Shown here in pieces: positions 21,527 through 32,029 of a stretch of 64,000 nucleotides of DNA. The position numbers and the translations under genes are program-made. Source of the DNA: Datisca glomerata (taxonomy: Eukaryota; Streptophyta; Magnoliopsida; Cucurbitales; Datiscaceae). The stretch lies in contig QANY01013423.1 of assembly GCA_003255025.1 (NCBI GenBank), positions 2,159,779-2,223,778 on the forward strand. Direction: 5' to 3'. The notes beneath the pieces are model-generated. The model saw only the letters and a program-made list of their open reading frames with translations, ran no database searches and had not been told where the DNA came from. The first letter of the stretch is position 1; the number at the start of each line of letters is the position of its first letter.

Positions 21527-24056
21527 TGAACGCACATTAAATAATTTTGAATTATTTAAAATAAAAAATCCTAAAAGTAACAAACGACAAAAAGTTTATC
21601 ATGATGATGATAACATGTATCTATGACATCTTAGTTTAGGAAATATTAATCTAGATAGACTAAACAGGTTAACAAAACTTGGTGCTTTGAGAGAACTAAA
21701 AGTTGAAACTCTTCTTATCTGTGAATTTTATCTAGAGGGTAAAATGACCAAGAGACTTTTCATTGAAAATGGCCAATGAGCCAAGGAGTCACTTGAGCTA
21801 GTATATAGATATGTATGTTGACCGATCAATGTACAAACTAGAGATGGATATGATTATTTGATCACTTTTATTGATGATTATTTAAGATATGGTTATACTT
21901 ACCCAATGCATTGATAGTTTGAAACTTTTGTAAAGCTTAAGGACTTCAAAGCTGAAGCTGAAAAGCAATTAGGCAAATCATTAAAAACACGTGGATTAGA
22001 TCGATGTGGTGAATACTTGAATTTAGAATTTAAGGATTACCTGTTGGAGTATGGCATCCTATCTCAACTCACAGCACTCGGAATGCCGCTATAAAATGGT
22101 GTTTCAGAAAGGAGAAATCGAACCTTATTGGATATGGTTAGGTCGATGTTATGCTATTCATCACTCCACTCACTTTTTGGGGATATGCACTTCAAACGGC
22201 AACTTACATTTTGAATATAGTTCCTTCTAAGTCTGTAAATAAGACACCTTTAGAGTTATGGAATGGCTCCAAACCCAGTTGCGTCATTTTTGTACATCAG
22301 GGTGTCCAACTCACGTTCTTAAACTCAAGACTAGAAAGTTTGACTCAAGGTCAGGAGTGTGTGTAGTTGTTGGTTATGCTCTAGAGACTAGAGGTGGTTA
22401 CTTTTATAGTCACAATGATCAAAATGTGTTTGTATAGACAAATGCCACCTTCCTTGAACACGACTATATGAAAAACTATAAACCTCGAAGCAAAGTAGTT
22501 CTCGAAGAATTAATGTATGATGAGATTAGACCTTCTTCATCATCAACTAATAAACGACAAACCACAAAAACTACTATTCCAGTTCAGGAAACTCCGGTTC
22601 AACGTCGTAGTGGGAGGGTTGTAAGATAAAATGTTTGCTATGAACTTGAGGCACATGTCCTAGTATATGACACTGATAAGGATGATCCATTAACCTTTAA
22701 AGAGGAGATGGATCATCCTGAAAATGAGAAATGGCAAGATGCCATTAACTAGGAAATAGAATCGATGTATTCTAAATTTGTTTGGAAACTTGTAGATCCA
22801 CCTGAAGATGTCAGGTCCATTGGATGTAAATGGATCTTCAAGAAGAAAAGATGTACATATGAGAAAGTAGATACTTTCAAGTCACGACTAGTGGCCAAGA
22901 GCTATACACAAAGGGAATGAGTCAATTATAAAAAGACATTCTCCCTATTGCCATGCTAAAATTCATTCACATCCTTTTGTCTATTACAGCTAGTTAAGAT
23001 TGTGAAATTTGGTAAATGGACGTCAAAACATCTTTTCTGAATGGCTTTCTTGAAGAAAGCAACTATATGATGCAACCATAATTGTTCGTGAAAAAAAGGG
23101 ATAAGATCAGAAAGTGTGCAAGTTGTTTAAATTTATTTATGGATTAAAACAAACATCTAGATCTTGGAATCTTACCTTTGATGAGATTATTACATCATAT
23201 AACTTCAAGCAAAATGTTAATGAAGCTTGTGTAATACATTAAAGACAAGATAATGGTTTTATTAGTTCTTTATGTTGACGATATTCTACTCATTGAGAAC
23301 GATATAGAAACTTTGTCAAAGGTAAAGAAGTGGTTAGCTAAAAAATTTCAAATGAAAGATTTAGGATATGCGAGCTATGTTCTAAGCATCCAATAGAGAT
23401 AAAAAGAACAAGCTCCTAGCACTTTCTCAGGCATCTTATATTGATAAGGTGCTGCAAAGATTCTCTATGAAGAATTTCAAGAAAGGTCAACTACGGACAA
23501 GACATGAGATTGTCATTCCAAGAAAGATTCTCTATGGAGAATTTCAAGAAAGGTCAACCACTAGATATACTGATTTTTTATTTTCAATCAGACAGATTCA
23601 ATTGAAAGTCGATGTTTGGATTAGTATTCACCATAGGTGGAGAAGCTGTAGTCGGGAGAAGTATTAAATAATCTAACATTACAGATTCCACAATGGAAGC
23701 CGAATATGTAACGGCTTGTGAGGCTACGAAAGAAGCGATATAACTCATAAAGTTTTATATTGATCTGAAAGTAGTTCTAGATATGATAAAGCTATTGATC
23801 CTATACTGTGACAATATTAGGGCGGTAGCTAATTCAAAAGAATCGAGGATTCATAAGAGGGGAAAGCGCATTGAGAGGAAATATCATCTTGTAAGAGAGA
23901 TTGTGCATCGAGGGGATGTGATTGTTATGAAGATAACGTCACATCAAAACCTGGCTGGTCCATTTACCAAGACACTTCCTACGAAGTCATTTGATGGTCA
24001 TGTGTGAAACATGAGGTTGAGAGAGATGTCACATTTACTTTAGGCCAAGTGGGAGA
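21527..24056 (+). pseudogene. Family-3 copia pol, copy 2
   Basis: It starts inside the pre-integrase region (compare 20,211 onward), then has integrase (21,700-22,370, including ATYILNIVPSKSVNKTPLEL) and a linker. RT runs from about 22,740 (IGCKWIFKKK at about 22,821) and RNase H to about 24,040 (AGPFTKTLPTKSFDGHV). Relative to copy 1 it lacks about 0.3 kb between RT and RNase H near 23,550. Stops and frameshifts are common. The polypurine tract AAGTGGGAGAT (24,047-24,057) precedes the LTR. Confidence 0.85.
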
Positions 24057-24057
24057 T

Positions 24058-26117
24058 TGTTGGGGGTAATGCACTCAAAGAATTTGTATTGACATTTTAA
24101 TATAAAACTTAATGAAATTATATTTTTTTTATAATTGTTCTTTTAAATTATTGTTGAATAATTTATATAAATATCTGAAAATTTTATATTCATTAATGAG
24201 ACTTTGAACTGATATTAGTATGAGTTGATTCTGATCATAGATAATGAATAAAATTATCAACAACACATTAAAGTATGAAATCTTTAATGAATGGTTGTTA
24301 GTACGGTTCACTAAATATTATGAATGCATGTGATTTAGATCTGGATCATTGATATGACTAGACATCTTAGTGAATATTCTTTATGTAATACGATTATATA
24401 TGATAGGACCGATGTGAATTAATATCTTTATTAAATTACTGTTTTTCATAAAGATTTAATAAACAATAATCTGATGATCACATGTAATTCAGTCTGAATC
24501 TTGATTAGTCATGAAATCATATGCATTTCTACTGGATCTTTTGATTCACTCATTGAGACTTGTGATATGGATGGATGGGAACATGATCTTACAAGATTTA
24601 GAATTCAAGCTTTCCTAATGGATCGTATATTGGTTCACTTAAGTGTTAATTCTAGAACTGAATGGTTATTAAGCTTAAATTTCTAATATGATTATAAATT
24701 AATCATTCACTAGTGAATTAAATTTCTAATATTGGTTCACTTAATGATCATTTCATGTAGCTCTGTCTTTCAATTATTGGTTCGTAAATCAGAGCTGGTC
24801 AAAATCACCGTGGACTACACGAGAATACTCTGTAAATGCATTTTATAATCTCTAAGAGTGCAATTTCATACTTATAATAGAGTACTAATGAAATTTATAA
24901 ATAAGATTATTTAATTAAAGAGTTTAATTAATAATCTGGTTTATTAGATCTTAGGATTATAGGTCCATGGTCCCCAAGTCACCTTTGTAGTACGCAGTCT
25001 AGGGTGTGAATATTTTAGAACGTGATCATGAGATCATTATGTGTGATTAATTAATTACATTATTTATATTAATTTTTGGAAATGATATATAAATAATTAT
25101 ATCGATTGATTTTCTAAATATAGATAACTGAGACATAATATATCATTTATGAAATTAGATAATTATTAGATAATAATTAAATCAACTAAATTTGTTATTT
25201 ATGAACTAACAGATAAGTTAATTAATTGGGATGATCAGATAAGTTAATGTTGAATTAAATGATATGTGGATATTTATTTGATTAAAATAAATATTTAATT
25301 TACAGTAATGGTCACATGTCAATCACTGATTGACATGAACTATTGTGGTACCATGTGGCACGACAGTAGTGGGGCGTGCAATACTATAGTGCCACAAGAC
25401 ATTGCAGTAGTGCCATAGCACACAGTGTCATGTGGCACTATGTTAGTTCATGGCAACTGCACTGCTGTGTGGCACAGCAGTTGTGCATCAAATTACAATG
25501 GATCACACTGCAATGATAATTTAATGATTAAATGTTATTTTTATACATCCTTAAAAACCCGATGAGCCTAGAAAATATATATATAAATATAGATATTATT
25601 CTAATGGCCTCAAAGTTGGTTAAGTGTTGAGAACACGGTTGCTATCAAAGTGAACTTTCTTTGTGATTAAAAGTTATTAAAAAACTCTGAAAGAATAATC
25701 ATCATATTCTCTTAGAAGATTGTCTCACAGAATTAATCATTCTTAGTAAATCTCTAGATCTCATATGTTGAGTACATTTAGAGACAGAAAAAGAGTCTTT
25801 GAATTATTCTACGTGCTCACACACGTCCTAGTGCGTTTGAGGATTGGCTTGAAAGACCTTGGTGTTGATATCAAAGTCTGTTATTCATGGGAACGTTGGG
25901 TCGTTGGTTTGCGAGAATGCTTGATATAGACTATAAGAGGTATATGATTCCTATCCATATATATCTTAGATTTAATATAGAAAACTGTAATGGATCTTGA
26001 TTGAAAAAGGTTTTTTTAGGAAATCGTTGCGTCGTTGGTTATCGAAAAAGTTTCGTTTTTTATAAAAACAAATTAAAAGCCCCACGCTTCCTCCGAGTGA
26101 GCGCCTCATTTCTAACA
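24058..26117 (+). repeat. Right LTR of the composite element (longest copy)
   Basis: A 2,060-bp LTR from TGTTGGGGGTAATGCAC to CATTTCTAACA. It is the most complete LTR of this family here. The same family begins at 63,222 at the right edge. Confidence 0.88.
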
Positions 26118-29100
26118 TAAACATGTGATTAAGGAAAAGATTTAGAAGAAATGTTTAGAGTGCTAGAACCTGTATGAGATATAGCCAAAGACTTCTCATT
26201 GCCAACATAGATGCTTTCATAACCATTATATTCAAAATTTATAGCCAAATTGCTCATGTCAGGTGTGAGATGGGTGTTACATGTGGTGTCAGTGAGCCAT
26301 ACCTGTGAATTTGAAAGATGTGAAGCTTTGCTTTGAGCTATCATGGTAGAAAGATTGTTGGAAGGACTTCTGCCTTGGTAGGAGAAGTTGAGTCTATGAT
26401 AGCAGTCCATGGCACTATGTCCCATTTTTTGACAAATTTGACATTGAACATTGCATGTCTGTGAGCTGGAGAAACCATCTTGGCTCACATTTAAGTTCTT
26501 GCTAAATATTTATGAATTCTGACCTGGTGGAGCACCAAGAACTGATGGGGAAGAAGATTTCTAGTTTTGTGTTCTACCTCCTCTCCCAGAATTGAATCTA
26601 CCAAAATTATTCATGTTACCTCTAAAGTTTCTGAAGCCAAATCTCTATTTGTTCCTTTGTTGTTGTTATATGAGGAAAGAATGGTTGTGTTTTGAAAGGG
26701 ATTATCAGTATACTTATGTTGACTTTCTAAGAATTGCTCCTCTGACTTGAGAAGGACATGAAGTTCTTCAAGTGACGAGGGTTTTACCCTTGTCCTTATA
26801 GACGTTATGTTGATGTTATACTCACTTGGGAGTCCATTGATCGTGTAGATCACGGTGTCCTCATCTTCTTTGTTCATCGAGACTGTAAGAAGTGTGTATC
26901 TGATCTCATTGATTCATTGAATGTAAGTGTCGATATTCTCAGAAGTCTTCTTCATCACAGATTGTAAATCTTGTTGGGATCGATTGGTTTAAAATTAATT
27001 TAAAGCAAGTTTGAACCACGAACGGTCCGCTGATGGAATATAAAAAAAATTCAATTAACTTATTTAATCGAATTAAATAATTTAAAACCAAACAATGTGT
27101 GATTATGCATATATGATATTAAACAAGAAGATGAGATTAGAAACAAATTTTCACATATACTTTGTATCGGAGAATTTCTGAACTGACGGAGTTCCTTCGA
27201 GCGTTCTTTGTGTTTTTCAAGTTTCGGGATCCAAATCACGCACTTGAACTCCAAGAACGATTTGTGAAATTCATCTACCAACAACCAACCGTTAATTTCA
27301 TAAATATATCTCATGAGAATTTTGTGTAGGAATTTGAGTGTAAGCTCTCAAAACGATTGAGTGAAAAAATCAAATATTTTTCTTTCAATGTTCTCTAAGT
27401 CGGTGCAATCACTAGGGAGGGGATAATTTTTTTTTTCTTTATATCTGATATGAGATCTATATCTCTATCTCTCTATCTACAATCAAATTGTTATTAGATA
27501 TTTATAAAATCTAAGTTTCGATATTTATAAATATACCCATATATTTTAAATTTTTGAAAATTTACCTCATATATTCAAATTGCCGAAAATCAGTAGATCT
27601 CCACACTGTTAGAGTTGTATCGAAATTTATTAATCCAATCGATAGATTTAATTGATCATTATCAATTAATTTACTAATTATGTAATAATTAGAAAATAAT
27701 AAATTAATTAATTACAATATAATTAATCCTGTTCTCATGAGCTATTTATAGATGGACTCATATGAACAAAGCTAAAGATTCAAATACAGCACGAATTTTT
27801 CTCCATAAATTTCTGACCTATTTAATCCTGACATCGTATGACTCCACTACAGGTTCGATGTCGAATTAACTCTCGATTCATGCGCGTTACGTTTTCTGTT
27901 GGTATAAATAAACTCTTTTTATTTTCACGGTCCACAGAATATTTCAATTTAATACTCATCGTGAATATCAGTAACAATAGCATATTATAAAAGTATCATT
28001 TTACCCTTCTTGTTATTATTTTTAACTACTTTATTGACTATAAATAAGAATGCATAATAGTAAATTGTCTCATACAATTCACAAGTCTTAATTAATGACT
28101 CAATTCACTGAATATTTAGCCAGGTTAATTTATTCACACACTCATCGTTAAAGCATAAGGTGATATTGTTGTTTTCATAATCCAACCACGAATTTTCATA
28201 TCTGTGAATCACGTAACTCCAACTTAATTAAATTACAATCCCAACAGTCGAGGTATTTCCACCAATTCGAACTCATTGATTTAACATATCAAAGATTGTA
28301 ACTAACTAAGTCAAGCTACGTATTCACCTCAAGATTAAAGTAATTATGAAAACACCCTCAAGGTGTAACAATTAGATTTAGAGCTAGGTAAACAGTTTTG
28401 GGCCCTAAACTAATTTGTTACCGGTCTATTCAACATGTTCATAACATGACTAGGTTAACCGTTTGAGTCTCCACTCTCATGTCCTATGATTGGCATTCAT
28501 TGGTTCAATCGAATAATCACAATCAGATTTGATTGCCTAGTCGATCCTAAGACTGCGAATATCGTTTTGAACTTTCTCAAAAGAGTTCATCTAGAGACGC
28601 ATTTGTCTTCATTTTTCGTTCTTTGATGAAAATTTTAGAAATTGAGTAATTTATAACCACACTTTAATTTAAAATAAAAGTTTAAATTTATTCATAAAAA
28701 TTCAATAATACTAATGTCCGAGAAATAACTAAATACAAATAAATAGTTATTACACGCTACTTTGTAGACATATTCCAACAAATCTGACTTAATTCGAAGA
28801 ACGTTGGTTCTGGAAATTGAAGAGAAGCACCTCTTGATGGAGTCACAGACTTCCTTCGAAGTCTTACAACCCACAACGTAAGAAAGTGCCATAGTGGAGA
28901 ACGTCGCGTTGATAAAGGTCATGAGAGTCTGGTCCTATGCAACCCACTGATCATCGTATCTTGGATCCCTGATTTGTATTCCTTCGCCATTGATAGTCTT
29001 GAACATTGATGGACATTTAATTATGCCATCTACATATCTAAATGTCAAGTGTGCCTTCAAGATTGATGTAACCTTATATTTCCAAAGTACAAATTATTTG

Positions 29101-29313
29101 AATCTAACCCGATTCAAGTCAGGTTACAAATGTTAGAGAGTAAGAAAATTGGAGAGGGAGGAGCAACTTCAGAATTCATGGTAATGGGAGGAAGATTGAC
29201 AGCATCTTGTGTCGAAGGGATGAAGGTTGGGTTTGAGAGTTGGCTTGAGATCCCACTCTGTTTTCAACATTTTCTTGAGTTTCTGAAGATGGGTCTTCTT
29301 CAAGGTCGACCAT
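26118..29313 (-). pseudogene. Copia-2 gag and protease start, split by a solo LTR
   Basis: The probable gag start MVDLEEDPSSETQEN is at about 29,313. The gag core (UBN2-like) is at 28,781-28,922 and resumes at 26,611-26,877 (NGLPSEYNINITSIRTR, SLEELHVLLKSEEQFLE) on the other side of the solo LTR. The zinc knuckle CQICQKMGHSAMDC and the protease entry WLTDTTCNTHLTPDMSN follow at 26,129-26,488. Here the catalytic D-S-G reads D-T-T. Frames are broken near 26,500-26,600 and before 28,922. Confidence 0.88.
26972..28780 (-). repeat. Solo LTR inserted in Copia-2 gag
   Basis: A 1,809-bp LTR with inverted ends TGTTGG...CCAACA, flanked by perfect AATCT duplications (26,967-26,971 and 28,781-28,785). 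Removing it and one duplication reconnects the two gag halves. It contains no coding domain. The minus orientation is assigned because the minus strand starts TGTTGGAATATGT, a frequent copia LTR start. It results from recombination between the LTRs of a complete element. Confidence 0.9.
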
Positions 29314-29335
29314 CGTGAGTGACGTTAGTCTGCCT

Positions 29336-29347
29336 ACTGTGATACCA
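29336..29347 (-). other. Primer binding site of Copia-2
   Basis: Directly after the 5' LTR the minus strand reads TGGTATCACAGT, a methionine-tRNA-type primer site with mismatches near its end. Confidence 0.75.
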
Positions 29348-29588
29348 TGAAGAGGAATCTGAAATGTAGAAGTCAAAGTCTTGATCTACAACGATCAAGA
29401 AGAGGGAATGAAGAAGAGAAGAGTTGTGCAATAAGAAGAGAGAAAGAATAAAGAAAACGCACTTTCACATTAACCACAAAAGGCCAAAAACGAAGAAAAT
29501 AAACAAGAAAGATTACAACGGTTATAATGAGTAAAAGACTAAACTATCCTCAAACAAAATAGCTAACTAAACAACCTCTATCACAACA
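29348..29588 (-). repeat. 5' LTR of Copia-2
   Basis: A 241-bp LTR matching 9,856-10,095 with scattered substitutions and a small indel at the TGTTGTGATAGAGG start. It is followed outward by the ATTTT target duplication. Confidence 0.93.
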
Positions 29589-29593
29589 ATTTT

Positions 29594-30689
29594 TATGTAG
29601 TATAATTTGGAGGTTGGGAACAATAACTATTTTTAATATATATGTAAAGCTGGCAATAAGGTCAAAAGAAATTAAATATTTTTCTCAAATTAAGTGTCGA
29701 GAGATTATTAGACACAAACAATATCAAATTGTTGCATATGATGTCAGATATACTAATTCCTATGTGCAGTATAGTATTAGTATTATATATAATGTATATA
29801 ATTAATTGGTAGTGGAGTCAAAACTGTACGGCTGGGGGTTTTCTTTTATCTTTTTCTTTTTGTTTCCGGGAAAAAAAAGAATTAATGAAGCCAGGTTAGA
29901 GTTAGGTGTGGGACAACTTTTTTGCATTATTCCGAAACTAATTTCCGAATTCCTTTTGTCATGTACATAACGAAAGGTATATAATTTAATGCAACTAAAC
30001 CTCATTTTGCACGTATTATTCTCGTGATTATGAATTTAATTACTGATTACAATGATATTCAGTGTTAGGTTCGAAGTTGTTGTCAAAATTGGGATCTCAT
30101 CATTTTTTTATATATGATCCTATTTTTTTGCTACACTCTTTGTTAGATATATAAATTATATGCAGAGACGAAGCTCTCGTTTTCAAGCAACCTAAATCAT
30201 CTAATAATATTATAATTTGGACTCAAGATAAAATTATAATCAAATATTACATTATTATCAGAGATATTTCTTTCGTTCATACACATATTATATTTGGATG
30301 CACACTTAATAATTTGTCACTACCAAACAAATAAAATATCCTGGCAGCTGAACTATTCAATCGATGTCACCTTCATATCTTCTGTCTTACCTGACTTAAG
30401 AGGAGATTATAAAATAATAGGTTTATTTACTCGTGAATTTTTCAAACCTCTATAAAGTTTTCATGACTATTTGGAAAAGCCAAAAAAAATATATTAATTA
30501 ATTATAATGAGTAGACTTGATCATGGAAGTGGCAGAAAAGTCAGAACAAATCTTTCAATCTTGCTAACTATACTCGTCATTCGATGGAGCCATGTATTTT
30601 AATTAGCATACAACTTCAAAGCAGAGTTCATAGCATATCTCTCATGAAAATATCTAAATGAACCGTTTGGTTTGAGATATTTAATTAAA
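29594..30689. other. Gene-free host sequence
   Basis: AT-rich DNA continuing from 9,855 in the pre-insertion chromosome. No gene or element protein was recognised. Confidence 0.55.
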
Positions 30690-31485
30690 TAATTTTAGTG
30701 CGACAAGTTTTAGGATATTTTATGAACACAAAGCTATTGCAACGGTTTCAAACTGTCATAAGATCCACGCCGCATAAGTTATTGTGATGTTTTTTGCAAC
30801 TGTAGGAAATCGTCGAAATTTCTTTTTTTTTTTTATCGCGATGATTATGTAACCGTCGTAAAAAGTTACCTATTCTAGGCAAACTACCGCAATATATATT
30901 TTTCCTTTTAATCGATTGCGACGGTTATAAACCGTGGCACTATATTATATTTTGCGGCTGTTATAAACCGTGGCACTATATTATATTTTGCGGCTGTTAT
31001 AAACCGTACATTGCAATGTACTCAAAACCAACAACTCCATTAGTTGAATCACATTTTGTTTCAAAATCATCCATTGGGAATTCTGATAATGTTGGTGAAA
31101 AAATCAACGCAGCGAAAAATACTGGATCTTGAAATATTTGAAAAATAATCTATTTAAAAAATGAGTTAAGAAAAATATTTTTTAAAGTATGACGATTGAA
31201 AATTAAAATCTCATAATTTTACTTACTATTTTTTGAACCGTCGACCAAAATCATGAACGGGTGGACACTCAAATAAAAATCAAAAACTAAAACTAGCTCA
31301 TGGCTTTTATTCTTCCAAAAACTAAAGTTCGCCCATATCATATTCATTAATAAAAAAACTATATTTCAAAAACAAGAAGAAGAGAAGCAGTTTTTTTTTC
31401 TTTTATAAACTGTTATTTTTCAACAGCCATGGCCCATGGGTTACGATTTATGTAACCATGGCACAAAGCCAACTTCCCAACCGTA
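30690..31485. mobile_element. Probable left part of a CACTA element (subterminal repeats)
   Basis: It has repeated short motifs of the type GCGACGGTTATAAACCGT and CCGTCGTAA in both orientations (30,740-31,020), typical of CACTA subterminal arrays. It includes a 36-bp tandem duplication (30,925-30,960 and 30,961-30,996). Similar ACGGTTATAATAAA and AAACCGTGTCATAAG motifs sit next to the CACTA terminus at 40,254. No left CACTA terminus was found. Confidence 0.45.
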
Positions 31486-31502
31486 ATATATATATATATA
31501 TA
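31486..31502. repeat. TA microsatellite at the pararetrovirus junction
   Basis: A (TA)n run lies 64 bp from the first recognisable viral base (31,567). A second TA-rich run is at 38,131-38,146 where viral sequence ends. This suggests the viral block entered a TA repeat. Confidence 0.7.
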
Positions 31503-31566
31503 AAAGATCTAAACCGTTCATCTCAACTATTGCCTTCCAATAAGTGGTTTCTGTTATGGTATTGCA

Positions 31567-31926
31567 GTTCTTAGAGCTACAGCAAGGTTGATCAGGCTGT
31601 TCAGATGTGACAGAAGAATCAGATTCAGATGCAGAAATATATGCAACGTCAACATCTGATGTAGTAGAACTGTCGTCAGAGAGGCAGTTCAGAATCTTTT
31701 GTTGTGTTTCTTCATCGAGAGCTAACTCATTAAGTTTTCTTTTGAATTTAGATCGGCATTTGTTGGCAAAATGTCCAGTTAAGCCACACTTATAACAAAT
31801 AGTTTTGGCTTTGCTGTTATGAGATTTCTGGTATTGTTGAGATCTATATTTGGATTCTTTATGTCTGAATTTCTTTTTTGAAAAGTATTTCTTATGCGGT
31901 TTAGGATGCTTTGAGGAAATTCTAGG
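31567..31926 (-). pseudogene. Endogenous pararetrovirus A: inverted capsid-end fragment
   Basis: The minus-strand copy of the C-terminal capsid region. It contains the zinc knuckle C-X2-C-X4-H-X4-C (31,756-31,797) followed by an acidic Ser/Asp/Glu-rich tail. It is nearly identical in reverse complement to 34,801-35,161. This arm keeps the frame through the knuckle, whereas the plus-strand arm has a one-base deletion just before it. Caulimovirid capsid proteins carry this RNA-binding finger. It is an old integrated copy and not a functional gene. Confidence 0.88.
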
Positions 31927-31948
31927 GTGGGTGTTGGTTAGCCCAAGT

Positions 31949-31961
31949 TGGTATCAGAGCC
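31949..31961 (+). other. Methionine-tRNA primer site of pararetrovirus A
   Basis: TGGTATCAGAGCC is a perfect match to the initiator-methionine tRNA primer site used by caulimovirids and LTR elements. It lies 69 bp before the first viral start codon and, with no LTR present, fits a pararetrovirus leader. Confidence 0.8.
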
Positions 31962-32029
31962 ATGATTAGTCTTGGTTATAATATTGTTTATATCCTCTTT
32001 ACATTAGGCATACATGGTCACACACACAC

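Larger units (their letters stand above)
13213..26117 (+). mobile_element. Composite nested copia element (family 3)
   Basis: A 12.9-kb insertion inside the pol gene of Copia-2, in the opposite orientation. It reads: LTR (13,213-14,629), primer site and leader, a second LTR lacking its first 230 bp or so (14,949-16,885), primer site and leader, gag, a partial pol, a 28-bp LTR start (21,499-21,526), a second partial pol and a final LTR (24,058-26,117). Flanks are TAAAT (13,208-13,212) and TAAAC (26,118-26,122), a target duplication with one mismatch. Joining the outer sequence across it restores Copia-2 protein order. The layout suggests recombination between related elements, not a simple insertion. 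Confidence 0.85.
9856..29588 (-). mobile_element. Copia-2: full-length copia element with nested insertions
   Basis: One copia retrotransposon on the minus strand. Its two LTRs (29,348-29,588 and 9,856-10,095) are highly similar and flanked by identical ATTTT duplications (9851-9855 and 29,589-29,593), which proves they belong to one insertion. The order on the minus strand is LTR, Met-tRNA-type primer site, gag, protease start, insertion, rest of pol, polypurine tract TTTGAGGGGGA and LTR. Removing the solo LTR (26,972-28,780) and the composite element (13,213-26,117) leaves about 5.0 kb, the normal size for such an element. All frames are broken. Confidence 0.93.

Noticed and set aside
31607..31795. 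Plus-strand Ser/Asp-rich open frame
   Set aside because: Antisense of the inverted viral capsid fragment; the real coding sense is the minus strand.
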